Shown piece by piece: positions 7,801 through 17,203 of a stretch of 64,000 nt of DNA. A program made the translations under genes and the position numbers. Each line of letters starts with the position of its first letter. Position 1 is the first letter of the stretch. The notes under the pieces are model-generated. The model did no database searches, was not told where the DNA came from, and saw nothing but the letters and a program-made list of their open reading frames with translations. The stretch is from Streptacidiphilus sp. ASG 303 (GTDB lineage Bacteria > Actinomycetota > Actinomycetes > Streptomycetales > Streptomycetaceae), in NCBI RefSeq assembly GCF_020991365.1, contig NZ_JAJLRA010000006.1, positions 124,001 to 188,000 of the forward strand, written 5' to 3'.

Positions 7801-9966
7801 ATGCCGCAGGACACCCGAGTTCACCGAACAGGATTGCGAGATCTCGTGCGGACGAGACGAGTGGGGCCGCGGCGTCCCGACGCCGGGCCGACCGCTGCCG
7901 ACGGGTCCCGGGGCACGCCCGGGGACACGTCCGGGGAGCTGCCCGGCCACGGTGGTGAGGAGCGGGCTCCCCTGCGGCGCCCGGCCCGCCCGGCGGCCTG
8001 GACCGCGACCGGCGTACCGGCCGCCCTCCTCGCCACGGGGTGCGGGGCGATGCCCGCGGGCGGCTCCACGGCGGTCGTCGGCACCGCCACCGCCGCCGCG
8101 GCGGTCGCCGCCGCCTGGGGCCTGGTCGCCGCCGTCCGCCGCACGATGGTCCGGCCCCTGGTCCGCGACCGCGCCCGGCTCTCCGCCGAGCGCGACCGGC
8201 TGACGGTCCAGCGCGACGCCCTCCTCGCCGAGCGCGAGCAGCTGGTGCAGGACCGCGAGGCCCGCCTGGCCCAGCTCCAGTCCCACACCGCGCAGCTGCA
8301 GAGCCTCACCGCCGAGCGGGGGGCGCTCGCCGCCGAGCGCGACGAGCTCGAGGCCGAGCGGGACGAGCTCCAGGGCAGCGTCGACGCCACCTTCGTCAAC
8401 CTGGCGATGCGGACCCTCCGGCTGGTCGAGCGGCAGCTCGTCCTCATCGAGACCCTGGAGGGGCGCGAGGCCGACCCGGACCAGCTGGACAACCTCTACC
8501 GGCTGGACCACCTCGCCACCCGGATGCGGCGCAACAGCGAGAACATGCTGCTGCTCGCGGGCCTGGAGAACAGCCGCCGCGCCGGCCGCAACGTCCCCCT
8601 GCTGGACGTGCTGCGCGCGGCCGTCTCCGAGATCGAGCGCTACGAGCGGGTCCGCATCCGGTTCCTGCCGCCGGTGCGGCTCGTCGGCGGCACCGCCGAC
8701 GACACCAGCCACCTGGTCGCCGAGCTGCTGGAGAACGCCACCGCCTTCTCCCCGCCGCAGGACCTGGTCGAGGTCGGCGGCTGGCTGCTCGACAACGGCG
8801 AGCTGATGATCTCCGTGACCGACCACGGCATCGGCATCCCCGCCGACCGGCTGCGGGAGCTCAACGAGCAGCTGGAGAACCCGGACGCCGGCCGGGCCGA
8901 GCAGCTCTCCGGCAGGGCGCCGTGGCGCGAGCAGACCGCCTCCGCCCGCAGCATGGGCCTCTTCGTCGTCTCCCGGCTGGCGCGCCGGCACGGCGTGCGG
9001 GTCCAGCTGCGGGAGACCGCGGCGGGCGGCGGCGTCACCGCCATCGTGGTGGTGCCCCGCGAGGCCGTGGTGGACGCCGACCTCACGGCGGCGGACGTCG
9101 ACGAGCAGCGCGAGGCGGAGCGCACGGCGCAGGCCGCCGTCGCCGGGGCGGACCCGGCGGAGGCGCAGCCGGCCGCCCCGGCCCCCGCGGCCGGCCGGAC
9201 CGCCGCCCCGCAGCCCGCCGCCCCGCAGCCGGACGCCCCGCGGTCCGACGACGGGCAGGGCGGGCCGCCGCCGCTGCCGCGCCGCACCCCGGTCCTGCCG
9301 GCGGCCCGCGCCTCGGCCGAGGACGACCAGCACGGCCGGACCGGCGAGGGCGCGGCCGACCCGGAGGCGGAGAGCCGCCCGCGCGGCGGGACCGCCGCCG
9401 CGTCGCCCGCCCCGGTTCCGCCGGAGGCCGCGGCCGGACCCCGGACCGTGACGGAGCCGGAGCCGGATGCACAGGCGGAGCCCGGGCCCGAGCCGCGGTC
9501 CGAGTCCGAGTCGCGGTCCGCGCCCGAGCCGCGGTCCGCGCCGCCGTCGGAGTCCCGGACCGGGTCCCCCCGGCCGGCCGCCCCCGGCGGGGGCGGCGCC
9601 GGCCCGGAGGGCGCCCCGGAGGCCGGCGGCACGGACGGCGCCGGCGCGCCGGTCACCAGGCTCGGCCTGCCCCGCAGGGTGCCGCGGGGCGGCGGCCTGC
9701 CGGGCACCGGCGAGGGCCCGGGGTCCGGACTGCGCCGGGAGGCGGGGCAGCCCGCCGCCTCCGGCGAGCGCACCGGGTCGACCTCGGCGGCGGAGCTGCG
9801 GCGGCGCCTCGGGGGCTTCCAGAGCGGGCTCCGCCAGGCGGCACGCGAGGCCGCCGCCCCGGCGGAGGGCCGGCCCGCGGGGGAGGCGGGCGCCGCGGGG
9901 GAGGCGCAGGCGGGGGGCGGATCTCGGGGGGTCGGCGGTTCCTCTAGTGAGGAGGCAGGCAGATGA
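7801..9966 (+). CDS. Conservon sensor histidine kinase-like protein (CvnA type)
   Basis: A large (721 aa) membrane-bound kinase heading a conservon. Two hydrophobic segments lie near residues 60-120, followed by a coiled coil rich in AERDRL/ERDEL heptads (120-200) and a helical region with DHLATRMRRNSENMLLLAG, where His237 is the candidate phosphoacceptor. The HATPase domain has LLENATAFSPP (Asn312) and DHGIGIP. The C-terminal third is a disordered Pro/Ala/Glu tail with SESESRSAPEPRS repeats. ATG 7801 is the most plausible start, but the frame is open to 7726. It overlaps the next gene by ATGA. Confidence 0.85.
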   Translation: MPQDTRVHRTGLRDLVRTRRVGPRRPDAGPTAADGSRGTPGDTSGELPGHGGEERAPLRRPARPAAWTATGVPAALLATGCGAMPAGGSTAVVGTATAAAAVAAAWGLVAAVRRTMVRPLVRDRARLSAERDRLTVQRDALLAEREQLVQDREARLAQLQSHTAQLQSLTAERGALAAERDELEAERDELQGSVDATFVNLAMRTLRLVERQLVLIETLEGREADPDQLDNLYRLDHLATRMRRNSENMLLLAGLENSRRAGRNVPLLDVLRAAVSEIERYERVRIRFLPPVRLVGGTADDTSHLVAELLENATAFSPPQDLVEVGGWLLDNGELMISVTDHGIGIPADRLRELNEQLENPDAGRAEQLSGRAPWREQTASARSMGLFVVSRLARRHGVRVQLRETAAGGGVTAIVVVPREAVVDADLTAADVDEQREAERTAQAAVAGADPAEAQPAAPAPAAGRTAAPQPAAPQPDAPRSDDGQGGPPPLPRRTPVLPAARASAEDDQHGRTGEGAADPEAESRPRGGTAAASPAPVPPEAAAGPRTVTEPEPDAQAEPGPEPRSESESRSAPEPRSAPPSESRTGSPRPAAPGGGGAGPEGAPEAGGTDGAGAPVTRLGLPRRVPRGGGLPGTGEGPGSGLRREAGQPAASGERTGSTSAAELRRRLGGFQSGLRQAAREAAAPAEGRPAGEAGAAGEAQAGGGSRGVGGSSSEEAGR

Positions 9967-10436
9967 CGGTAGGCGGCGCGGCCGGAGCGCCCGCGGTGGC
10001 ACCTGGCGGCCCCGGCGGAAGCGGGGTCAGCCAGGGGGCCCACAAGGTGAGGTGGCTCCTCTCCGACTTCGCGTCGGGGGTGCGCGGCCTCACGGACGTG
10101 GTGGTCGTCTCCTCGGACGGGCTGCTGCTCGCGGCGTCCGACGGGGCGCGCCGGGCGGAGGACCTGGCGGCGGTGGTCTCCGGGCTGGTCAGCCTGGGCG
10201 CCGGCGCCTCCCGGGTGCTCGGCAACGGAGCGGTGAAGCAGACCATCGTGACCATGGAGGGCGGCCACCTGTTCCTCATGGCGATCAGCGACGGCTCGTG
10301 CCTCGGTGTGCACGCCTCGCTCGACTGTGACCTCGGCGTGGTCGCGTACCAGATGGCCCTGCTCGTGGAGCGGGCCGGGCACGCGCTCACCCCGGAGGTC
10401 CGCGGCGAACTGCACCGGGCGATGGCCGCCCGGTGA
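9963..10436 (+). CDS. Roadblock/LC7 domain protein (CvnB type)
   Basis: A 157-aa protein in which a roadblock/LC7 fold fills residues about 25-130: HKVRWLLSDFASGVRGLTDV, VVSSDGLLLAASDG, then VTMEGGHLFLMAISDGSCLG. In conservons this protein is thought to act with the GTPase of the same operon as a membrane-associated switch. It overlaps the kinase gene by 4 nt and the DUF742 gene by 4 nt, so the operon is translationally coupled. A Gly/Ala-rich N-terminal stretch precedes the domain. Confidence 0.9.
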   Translation: MTVGGAAGAPAVAPGGPGGSGVSQGAHKVRWLLSDFASGVRGLTDVVVVSSDGLLLAASDGARRAEDLAAVVSGLVSLGAGASRVLGNGAVKQTIVTMEGGHLFLMAISDGSCLGVHASLDCDLGVVAYQMALLVERAGHALTPEVRGELHRAMAAR

Positions 10437-10867
10437 CCTCGGCGAAAGGTGGGTCCGTGCCCGGCAGCGACCACAGCACGGGAGGGGTGCGGCGCTCCGG
10501 CGCGGGGCGTGCGTCCCGCGTCCGCCCGTACGCGATCACCGGCGGACGGACCCGGTTCGGGCACGTGCTGCTGGTGGAGACGCTGGTCTCCGCACTGAAC
10601 CGGCCCGCGCCCGCGGGCGGCGGCCTGCCGGAGATGGACGCGATCTGCGAGCTGTGCCGCGGCCACATGCGCTCCGTGGCGGAGATCGCCGCGCTGCTGC
10701 GCATCCCGCTGGGCGTGGTCCGCGTCCTGCTCGGCGACCTGGCCGACCAGGGGCGGATCCGGGTGCACGGCACGCCCGGCGAGGACGGCGACGGGGACGG
10801 GACCCCCGGTTCGACGGCGAACCGGGAGCTGCTGGAGAGGGTGCTGGGTGGACTTCGCAAGCTCTGA
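10433..10867 (+). CDS. DUF742 protein (CvnC type)
   Basis: A 144-aa DUF742 protein: VRPYAITGGRTRFGHVLLVE, then MDAICELCRGHMRSVAEIAALL and IPLGVVRVLLGDLADQGRI, ending in LLERVLGGLRKL. The last part resembles a winged helix. It is the third member of a conservon; its partner roles are known only genetically. The GTG start overlaps the preceding stop, and its own end overlaps the next gene by 20 nt. Confidence 0.9.
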   Translation: MTSAKGGSVPGSDHSTGGVRRSGAGRASRVRPYAITGGRTRFGHVLLVETLVSALNRPAPAGGGLPEMDAICELCRGHMRSVAEIAALLRIPLGVVRVLLGDLADQGRIRVHGTPGEDGDGDGTPGSTANRELLERVLGGLRKL

Positions 10868-11501
10868 GGCCGTGGTGGCGGATCCGGCGGGAGGCCCCTC
10901 GGCCGCCCCGGCTCCTGCCCCCGGCCCGACGCCGGGCGTCCCGCTCGGCCCCACCGGCAGCGCCACCTCGACCAAGATCGTGGTGGCGGGCGGCTTCGGT
11001 GTCGGCAAGACCACCTTCGTGGCCTCGGTCTCCGAGATCGTCCCGCTGACCACCGAGGCGGTGATGACGCAGGCGAGCGAGGGCGTCGACGACGCCTCCG
11101 GCACGCCGGACAAGACCACCACCACGGTCGCCATGGACTTCGGGCGGATCAGCCTGGAGCACGACCTCGTCCTGTACCTCTTCGGCACCCCGGGCCAGCA
11201 GCGGTTCTGGTTCATGTGGGACGACCTGGTGCGCGGCGCGATCGGCGCCGTCGTGCTGGCGGACACCCGGAGGCTGGCGGACAGCTTCCCGGCGATCGAC
11301 TACTTCGAGGGCTGCGGGCTGCCCTTCGTCGTGGCGGTCAACCAGTTCGACGGCGCCCCGCGCTACTCGCCCGACGACGTCCGGGACTCCCTGGCCGTGC
11401 CGCCGGAGATCCCCGTGCTGCTCTGCGACGCCCGGGAGCGCGGCTCGGTGGCGGACGTGCTGACCTCACTGGTCGTGCACGCACTGGCGGTGCAAGGATG
11501 A
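10848..11501 (+). CDS. Conservon GTP/ATP-binding protein (CvnD type)
   Basis: A 217-aa small GTPase-like protein. Walker A is GGFGVGKTTF, the switch II/G3 equivalent is LFGTPGQQRFWFMW, and the base-recognition motif reads NQFD instead of NKxD, as is usual in conservon GTPases. It would cycle with the roadblock protein at the membrane. Its GTG start lies inside the 3' end of the DUF742 gene. It is the last conservon gene; the next gene begins 77 nt later on the same strand. Confidence 0.9.
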   Translation: MDFASSEAVVADPAGGPSAAPAPAPGPTPGVPLGPTGSATSTKIVVAGGFGVGKTTFVASVSEIVPLTTEAVMTQASEGVDDASGTPDKTTTTVAMDFGRISLEHDLVLYLFGTPGQQRFWFMWDDLVRGAIGAVVLADTRRLADSFPAIDYFEGCGLPFVVAVNQFDGAPRYSPDDVRDSLAVPPEIPVLLCDARERGSVADVLTSLVVHALAVQG

Positions 11502-11578
11502 GCAACCGTGCCTGACCCGGAAGAAGTTGAAACCGCGTCAGCGCGGGTTCCCGAACGAGCCGAGGAGCACACCACCGC

Positions 11579-12817
11579 ATGCGCAAGATCCTGATCGTCG
11601 GCGCCGGGCAGTCCGGCCTGCAGCTCGCCCTGGGGCTGCAGGCGCACGGCTACGACGTCACCGTCATGACCAACCGCACCGCCGACGAGATACGCGACGG
11701 CCGGGTGATGTCCACCCAGTGCATGTTCGACACCGCCCTGCAGCACGAGCGCGACCTCGGCCTGAACCTCTGGGAGGACCGGGCCCCCCGCATCGAGGGC
11801 CTCGGCGTCTCCGTGGCGGGTCCCGACGGCGCCCGCGTCGTCGACTGGGTGGGCCGCCTCGACGGGTACGCCCAGTCCGTCGACCAGCGCGTGAAGATGG
11901 CCGGCTGGCTGGAGGCCTTCGCCGCCCGCGGCGGCAAGGTCGTGGTGCACGGCGTCACCGTCTCCGACCTCGACTACTTCTCCCGCACCTTCGACCTGGT
12001 GCTGGTCGCCGCCGGCAAGGGCGAGCTGGTGTCGATGTTCGGCCGCGACGCCTCCCGCTCCCCGTACGACGCGCCGCAGCGCGCCCTGGCCGTCTCCTAC
12101 GTCCACGGCCTCGGCCCGCGCCCCGAGCACGACTTCGAGGCCGTGCGGTGCAACCTGGTCCCCGGCGTCGGCGAGCTGTTCGTCATGCCGTGCCTGACCG
12201 TCTCCGGCCGCTGCGACATCCTCTTCTGGGAGGGCGTCCCCGGCGGGCCGCTCGACGTCTTCGACGGCGTCAAGGACCCGGGCGAGCACCTGCGGCTCAC
12301 CCTGGAGCTCATGCGGGCCTTCACGCCCTGGGAGTACGAGCGCGCGGCCGGCGGCGTCGAGCTGACCGACGCCGGCGCCACCCTCGCCGGCCGGTACGCC
12401 CCCGTGGTGCGCCGCCCCGTCGCCGAACTGCCCGGCGGCGGACTGGTGCTGGGCGTCGCCGACGTGGTCGTGGCCAACGACCCCATCACCGGCCAGGGCT
12501 CCAACAACGCCGCCAAGTGCGCCGCCGCGTACCTGGACGCGATCGTCGGCCACGGCGGCAAGCCCTTCGACCGCGACTTCATGCAGGCGGCCTTCGACCG
12601 CTACTGGGACGGCGCGCAGCACGTGACGAAGTGGACCAACGCCATGCTGGCGCCGCCGCCGGAGCACGTGCTGAACCTGATCGGCGCCGCCGGGCAGCTC
12701 CAGCCCGTCGCCGACCGCTTCGCCAACGGCTTCGACGACCCGGCCGACTTCGAGCACTGGTTCTTCGAGCCGGAGAAGGCCTCCGCCTACCTCGCCTCGG
12801 TCGCCCCGCAGGCCTGA
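11579..12817 (+). CDS. Styrene/indole monooxygenase-like FAD-dependent protein
   Basis: A 412-aa flavoprotein. The N-terminal Rossmann motif is ILIVGAGQSGLQLALGL and the C-terminal FAD segment is NDPITGQGSNNAAKCAAAYL, both typical of the StyA group of two-component epoxidases. GMTNRTADEI-like and EHWFFEPEKA segments also fit. StyA enzymes receive reduced FAD from a StyB reductase, and none is encoded nearby. It follows the conservon after 77 nt with no terminator in between, so it may be its last cistron, in the position that P450 genes hold in some conservons. The substrate is unknown. Confidence 0.82.
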   Translation: MRKILIVGAGQSGLQLALGLQAHGYDVTVMTNRTADEIRDGRVMSTQCMFDTALQHERDLGLNLWEDRAPRIEGLGVSVAGPDGARVVDWVGRLDGYAQSVDQRVKMAGWLEAFAARGGKVVVHGVTVSDLDYFSRTFDLVLVAAGKGELVSMFGRDASRSPYDAPQRALAVSYVHGLGPRPEHDFEAVRCNLVPGVGELFVMPCLTVSGRCDILFWEGVPGGPLDVFDGVKDPGEHLRLTLELMRAFTPWEYERAAGGVELTDAGATLAGRYAPVVRRPVAELPGGGLVLGVADVVVANDPITGQGSNNAAKCAAAYLDAIVGHGGKPFDRDFMQAAFDRYWDGAQHVTKWTNAMLAPPPEHVLNLIGAAGQLQPVADRFANGFDDPADFEHWFFEPEKASAYLASVAPQA

Positions 12818-12827
12818 CGGCACCTCA

Positions 12828-12859
12828 CCCCCGGTCCGGGTACAACCCCGGGCCGGGGG
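12828..12859 (+). terminator. Hairpin terminator after the monooxygenase gene
   Basis: A 13-bp stem (12828-12840 with 12847-12859, one G-U pair) closes a 6-nt loop TACAAC 11 nt after the stop codon. A pyrimidine-rich stretch follows. It would end the conservon-monooxygenase transcript. Confidence 0.65.
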
Positions 12860-13024
12860 TGTGCGTCCTCCCTTCCGGCGGCGGGACGCCGACGGGGTTT
12901 CACACGGCCCCCGGGGGACGCCCCCTGCCGCAGGCGGGGTGCCCCGTGGCAGGATCGTCCGCGACCGGCGGGGATCCGTACGGGAGCGGCGGTCGACCGA
13001 TCGTGTCCGGGAGGGACCAGTTCC

Positions 13025-14602
13025 ATGGCGGTGGCTCAGCAGACGGCCGACGGCGGCACGACGGGGTCCGTGCGGCCCTGGGTGAGGGCGGCGCTCCGGT
13101 GCGGCGCGGTGCTCGCCGCCGCGGCCCTGGCGGTACCGGCCGCGGCCTCCGCCGCCTGGGCCGCCCCCGGCCCGTCCGGCCCGGCCCCCGCCGACCCGCT
13201 CGCGCAGGCGCGGGCCACGCTCGGCCCCCTCCTCGACCAGCTGCACGAGCTGTACCGGACCGCCGAGGAGGCGACCGAGAAGTACAACGACGCCTCCGAG
13301 CAGCTCGAGAGGCACCGGGCCGAGGTCGCCGACCTCGACCGGCGGATCGGGGAGAAGCAGGCCCAGCTCGACGCCGGCACCGACATCGCCGCCGAGCTCG
13401 CCCGCGCCCAGTACCGCAACGGCTCCCTCTCCGCCTACGCCGAGATGCTGCTCGCCGACAGCCCCTACGAGGCCCTGGACCGCGGCCACGCCCTCCAGCA
13501 GGCCGGCGACGCCCAGACCGCGCTCCTCGACGCCCTCCGGGCCGACCAGGCCGCCCTCGCGGCCCTGCGCACCCGGGCCGACGCCTCGCTGCGCCTGGTC
13601 CAGCAGCTCGCGGACCGGCAGCGGCACGCCCGCGACGACGTGCGCCGCCGACTCGACGAGGTCGAACGGACCGTCACCTCCCTCACCGGCGCCCAGCGGG
13701 CCGACCTGGAGCGGCTGGAGAAGCGCGAGGCCGACGAGGCGCAGCTGTCCCTCCTCGCCTCCGGCACGCTCGGCAAGAGCCGCCGGTCCCCCTCCGAGGA
13801 CGGGCGCAGGGCGGTCCGGTACGCCTTCGAGCAGCTCGGCAAGCCCTACGTGTGGGGCGGCTCCGGGCCGGACGTCTTCGACTGCTCCGGCCTCACCTCG
13901 CAGGCGTGGCTCCACGCCGGCCTGCCCATCCCGCGCACCAGCCAGCAGCAGTGGGCGCAGCTGCGGCACGTCCCGCTGGACCAGCTGCGCCCGGGCGACC
14001 TGGTCGTCTACTTCCCCGGGGCCACCCACGTCGCGATGTACATAGGCGCCGGCCTGATCATCCAGGCCCCGCGGCCGGGGGCGTTCGTCAAGGTCTCCCC
14101 GATGGCCGCCATGCCGATCCTCGGCGCCGTGCGGCCGGACCCCTCCGCCGCGGACGACGGCGACGGCTGGAAGGTCCCGCACGTCCCGGGCGGCACCGAC
14201 ACGACCACCCCGATCCTGGGGTCGGACATCCACGACGGCGGCAAGCCGAAGCCGCACCGGCCCGCCCCGGCGCCGTCCGAGCCGCGGCCGCCCGTCCTCC
14301 CCCCGGTCCCGCACCGGCCGTCCTCGCCGTCCTCGCCGCCGCCGAAGCCCAGTGCGCCGTCGTCCCCGAGGCCCAGCGGGACGTCGTCCCCCAAGCCCAC
14401 CGCGACGCCGTCCGGCGGCACCGGCTCCGGTTCGCCCTCGCCCTCCGCCACGGCGGCCCCGGGCTCCCCCTCGGCGCCCGGCTCCCCGGCCCCGGCCTCC
14501 TCCGCCCCCGCCTCCTCGGACCCGGCGGCCGCCTCGCCCGGGCCGTCCGGCTCCTCGCTGTCGGCCGTCCTCGGCCTCGACCTCGGCCCGCTGTCCGGCT
14601 GA
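13025..14602 (+). CDS. Secreted NlpC/P60 family cell-wall hydrolase
   Basis: A 525-aa exported protein. A signal peptide ends near residue 42 (ASAAWA). Residues 50-240 form a long coiled coil of RipA/CwlO type. The NlpC/P60 domain has Cys287 in VFDCSGLTSQAWL and His335 in GATHVAMYIGAG, so the catalytic dyad is present. The last 140 residues are a Pro/Ser/Thr tail. The expected activity is cleavage of D-Glu-meso-DAP bonds in peptidoglycan. The 207-nt leader upstream carries GC-rich inverted repeats but not the ydaO-type riboswitch found before some NlpC/P60 genes. Confidence 0.88.
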   Translation: MAVAQQTADGGTTGSVRPWVRAALRCGAVLAAAALAVPAAASAAWAAPGPSGPAPADPLAQARATLGPLLDQLHELYRTAEEATEKYNDASEQLERHRAEVADLDRRIGEKQAQLDAGTDIAAELARAQYRNGSLSAYAEMLLADSPYEALDRGHALQQAGDAQTALLDALRADQAALAALRTRADASLRLVQQLADRQRHARDDVRRRLDEVERTVTSLTGAQRADLERLEKREADEAQLSLLASGTLGKSRRSPSEDGRRAVRYAFEQLGKPYVWGGSGPDVFDCSGLTSQAWLHAGLPIPRTSQQQWAQLRHVPLDQLRPGDLVVYFPGATHVAMYIGAGLIIQAPRPGAFVKVSPMAAMPILGAVRPDPSAADDGDGWKVPHVPGGTDTTTPILGSDIHDGGKPKPHRPAPAPSEPRPPVLPPVPHRPSSPSSPPPKPSAPSSPRPSGTSSPKPTATPSGGTGSGSPSPSATAAPGSPSAPGSPAPASSAPASSDPAAASPGPSGSSLSAVLGLDLGPLSG

Positions 14603-14608
14603 CGCCCC

Positions 14609-14642
14609 GTCGGGCCGCCCGGGAGGACCCGGGCGGCCCGGC
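14609..14642. terminator. Bidirectional hairpin between convergent genes
   Basis: Positions 14611-14623 and 14628-14640 pair perfectly around an AGGA loop, with two further closing pairs. It lies between the ends of the NlpC/P60 gene (plus) and the oxidoreductase gene (minus) and could stop both. Confidence 0.65.
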
Positions 14643-14671
14643 GGGGCGCGGCCCCGCCGTCCCCCGCCCCG

Positions 14672-16969
14672 TCAGGCGCCGCTGTCCGGCTCGAAGCGGA
14701 CGACGACCGACTTGGACGTGGGCGTGTTGCTGATGTCCGCGGTGGAGTCCAGCGGGACCAGCACGTTCGCCTCCGGGAAGTACGCCGCCGCGCAGCCGCG
14801 CGCCGTGGGGTAGTGCACCACCCGGAAGTGCGGCGCGCGCCGTTCCACCCCGTCCGCCCACTCGCCGACCAGGTCCGTGTACGCCCCGTCGGCCAGGCCC
14901 AGCTCCCGGGCGTCCCCGGGGTTGACCAGCACCACCCGGCGGCCGCCCTCGATGCCGCGGTAGCGGTCGTCCAGGCCGTAGACGGTGGTGTTGTACTGGT
15001 CGTGGGAGCGCAGCGTCTGCAGCAGCAGCCGGCCCGGCGGCACCTCGGGCGCGGTGAGCGGGTTGACCGTGAAGTTCGCCCGCCCCGTCGCGGTGGGGAA
15101 GGTGCGGCTGTCGCGCGGGGCGTGCGGCAGGGCGAACCCGCCGGGGGCGCGCACCCGTGCGTTGAAGTCGTCGAACCCGGGCACCACCCGGGATATCCGG
15201 TCGCGGACCAGGTCGTAGGAGACGGCGAACTCCTCCCACGGCACCTCGTCCTGCGGGCCCAGGACGCGCCGGGCCAGCCGGCACACCAGGGCGGGCTCGG
15301 AGAGCAGCTCCGGGGACGGCGGGCGCAGCGCGCCGCGCGACGCGTGCACCATGCCCATGGAGTCCTCGACGGTGACGAACTGCCGCCCCGCCGCGGTGGC
15401 GTCCAGGTCGGTGCGGCCCAGCACGGGCAGGATCAGCGCCCGCGCCCCGGTGACGGCGTGCGAGCGGTTGAGCTTGGTGGAGACGTGCACCGTCAGCCGG
15501 CAGCGGCGGACCGCCGCCTCGGTGGCGAGGGTGTCCGGCGCGGCCCCGACGAAGTTGCCGCCCATCGCGAAGAGGACCCGCACCCGGCCGTCCCGCATCG
15601 CCCGGACGGCGTCCACCGTGTCGAGGCCGTGGTGCCGCGGCGGCTCGAAGCCGAACTCCCGGCCCAGCGCGTCCAGGAAGGCCGGGGCGGGCTTCTCCAC
15701 GATGCCCATCGTGCGGTCGCCCTGGACGTTGCTGTGCCCGCGCACCGGGCACACCCCGGCGCCGGGGCGTCCCACGTTGCCGCGCAGCAGCAGGAAGTCC
15801 ACCACCTCGCGGATGGTGGGCACTGCGTGCTTGTGCTGGGTGAGGCCCATCGCCCAGCAGACGACGATCCGGCGGGACCCCAGCACCATCGCCGCCAGCT
15901 CCCGGATCTGCTCCTCGGGCAGGCCCGTGGCGGCCAGCACCGCGTCCCAGGAGGTGGTGCGGGCGTCGGCGGCCCACTCCTCGAAGCCGTGGCAGTGCTC
16001 CCGGATGAAGGCGTGGTCCAGGACGGTGCCCGGCGCCGCGTCCTCCGCCTCCAGCAGCAGCAGGTTCAGCGCCCGGAAGAGCGCCAGGTCGCCGCCGAGG
16101 CGGATCTGCAGGAACAGGTCGGTCAGCCGGGTGCCGCCGCCGGCCAGGCCGCGCGCCGTCTGCGGGTTCCGGAACCGCTCCAGCCCGGCCTCCGGCAGCG
16201 GGTTGACGCTGACGATGCGGGCCCCGGCCCGCTTGGCCCGCTCCAGGGCGGAGAGCATCCGCGGATGGTTGGTGCCCGGGTTCTGCCCCGCGACGACGAC
16301 CAGGTCCGCCTGGTGGAGGTCCTTCAGGCGGACGCTGCCCTTGCCCACGCCCAGCGTCTCCACCAGGGCCGAGCCGGACGACTCGTGGCACAGGTTGGAG
16401 CAGTCGGGCAGGTTGTTCGTGCCGAACCGGCGGACGAACAGCTGGTACAGGAAGGCGGTCTCGTTGGCGGTCCGGCCCGAGGTGTAGAAGGCCGCGCCGT
16501 CGGGGGAGTCCAGGGCGGCGAGCTCCTCCGCCACCACGTCGAAGGCCCGCTCCCAGCTCACCGGGGCGTACCGGTCCGCGCCCTCCTCCAGCAGCATCGG
16601 CTCCGTGAGGCGCCCCTGCTGGCCCAGCCAGTAGCCCGAGCGGCCGGCGAGGTCCGCCACCGGGTGCGCGGCGAAGAACTCCCGCCCGATCCGGCGCTCG
16701 GTCGCCTCCTCGGCCACCGCCTTCGCGCCGTTCTCGCAGAACTCCGCCAGGTGCGGCCGGTCCGGCTCGGGCCAGGCGCAGCCGGGGCAGTCGAAGCCGC
16801 CGTGCTGGTTGACCCGGCGCAGGAGGGAGAGCGTCCGCCCCGCGCCCATCTGGGCACCCGCGGCCCGCAGGGTGTGGACGACCGCCGGGACCCCCGCCGC
16901 CGCGTGCTGCGGCGCACCCACCCGTGGCGCGTCCTGCGCCGGATCACTCCCGGGAGCTCGCCTGGCCAT
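14672..16969 (-). CDS. FdhF/YdeP family molybdopterin oxidoreductase
   Basis: A 765-aa protein of the DMSO reductase superfamily. GGFDCPGCAWPEP near residue 50 is characteristic of the YdeP-like branch. TSGRTANETAFLYQLFVRRF, AGQNPGTNHPRMLSALERA and VRGHSNVQGDRTMG are molybdopterin-dinucleotide contacts, and a C-terminal molydop-binding domain carries RSHDQYNTTVYGLDDRYRG. YdeP relatives are linked to acid resistance and formate chemistry, but the substrate is uncertain. ATG 16969 has a GGAGGTGGCGAGG site. No formate dehydrogenase subunit or cofactor gene is adjacent. The 234-nt upstream region contains repeated GGCCGGAC motifs. Confidence 0.87.
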   Translation of the reverse strand: MARRAPGSDPAQDAPRVGAPQHAAAGVPAVVHTLRAAGAQMGAGRTLSLLRRVNQHGGFDCPGCAWPEPDRPHLAEFCENGAKAVAEEATERRIGREFFAAHPVADLAGRSGYWLGQQGRLTEPMLLEEGADRYAPVSWERAFDVVAEELAALDSPDGAAFYTSGRTANETAFLYQLFVRRFGTNNLPDCSNLCHESSGSALVETLGVGKGSVRLKDLHQADLVVVAGQNPGTNHPRMLSALERAKRAGARIVSVNPLPEAGLERFRNPQTARGLAGGGTRLTDLFLQIRLGGDLALFRALNLLLLEAEDAAPGTVLDHAFIREHCHGFEEWAADARTTSWDAVLAATGLPEEQIRELAAMVLGSRRIVVCWAMGLTQHKHAVPTIREVVDFLLLRGNVGRPGAGVCPVRGHSNVQGDRTMGIVEKPAPAFLDALGREFGFEPPRHHGLDTVDAVRAMRDGRVRVLFAMGGNFVGAAPDTLATEAAVRRCRLTVHVSTKLNRSHAVTGARALILPVLGRTDLDATAAGRQFVTVEDSMGMVHASRGALRPPSPELLSEPALVCRLARRVLGPQDEVPWEEFAVSYDLVRDRISRVVPGFDDFNARVRAPGGFALPHAPRDSRTFPTATGRANFTVNPLTAPEVPPGRLLLQTLRSHDQYNTTVYGLDDRYRGIEGGRRVVLVNPGDARELGLADGAYTDLVGEWADGVERRAPHFRVVHYPTARGCAAAYFPEANVLVPLDSTADISNTPTSKSVVVRFEPDSGA

Positions 16970-17155
16970 CCTCGCCACCTCCGCTCGACCGCCGGTGCGG
17001 TCCGCGGCGCCGCACCCGGCCGGGCCATCCTTCCACCCCCGGCCGCCCGCACCGCCGCGCGGGTGCACGCCCCGGCGGCCGCCGGACGGGGGCCGGCGGC
17101 ACGGGCCGGACACGGGCGGCCGGACGGGGGCCGGGGACGCGGGCCGGACACGGGA

Positions 17156-17188
17156 GCGGGGCCGCGGGACCAGGTCCCGCGGCCCCGC
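17156..17188 (-). terminator. Hairpin terminator of the csbD unit
   Basis: A 15-bp perfect stem (17156-17170 with 17174-17188) with a CAG loop lies 16 nt beyond the CsbD stop codon on the minus strand. It separates this unit from the oxidoreductase gene. Confidence 0.7.
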
Positions 17189-17203
17189 CGCTCCTCCGTC
17201 CGG

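Noticed and set aside
12818-13024. Possible ydaO-type (c-di-AMP) riboswitch before the NlpC/P60 gene
   Set aside because: Such riboswitches often precede these genes, but the conserved core sequences are not present here.
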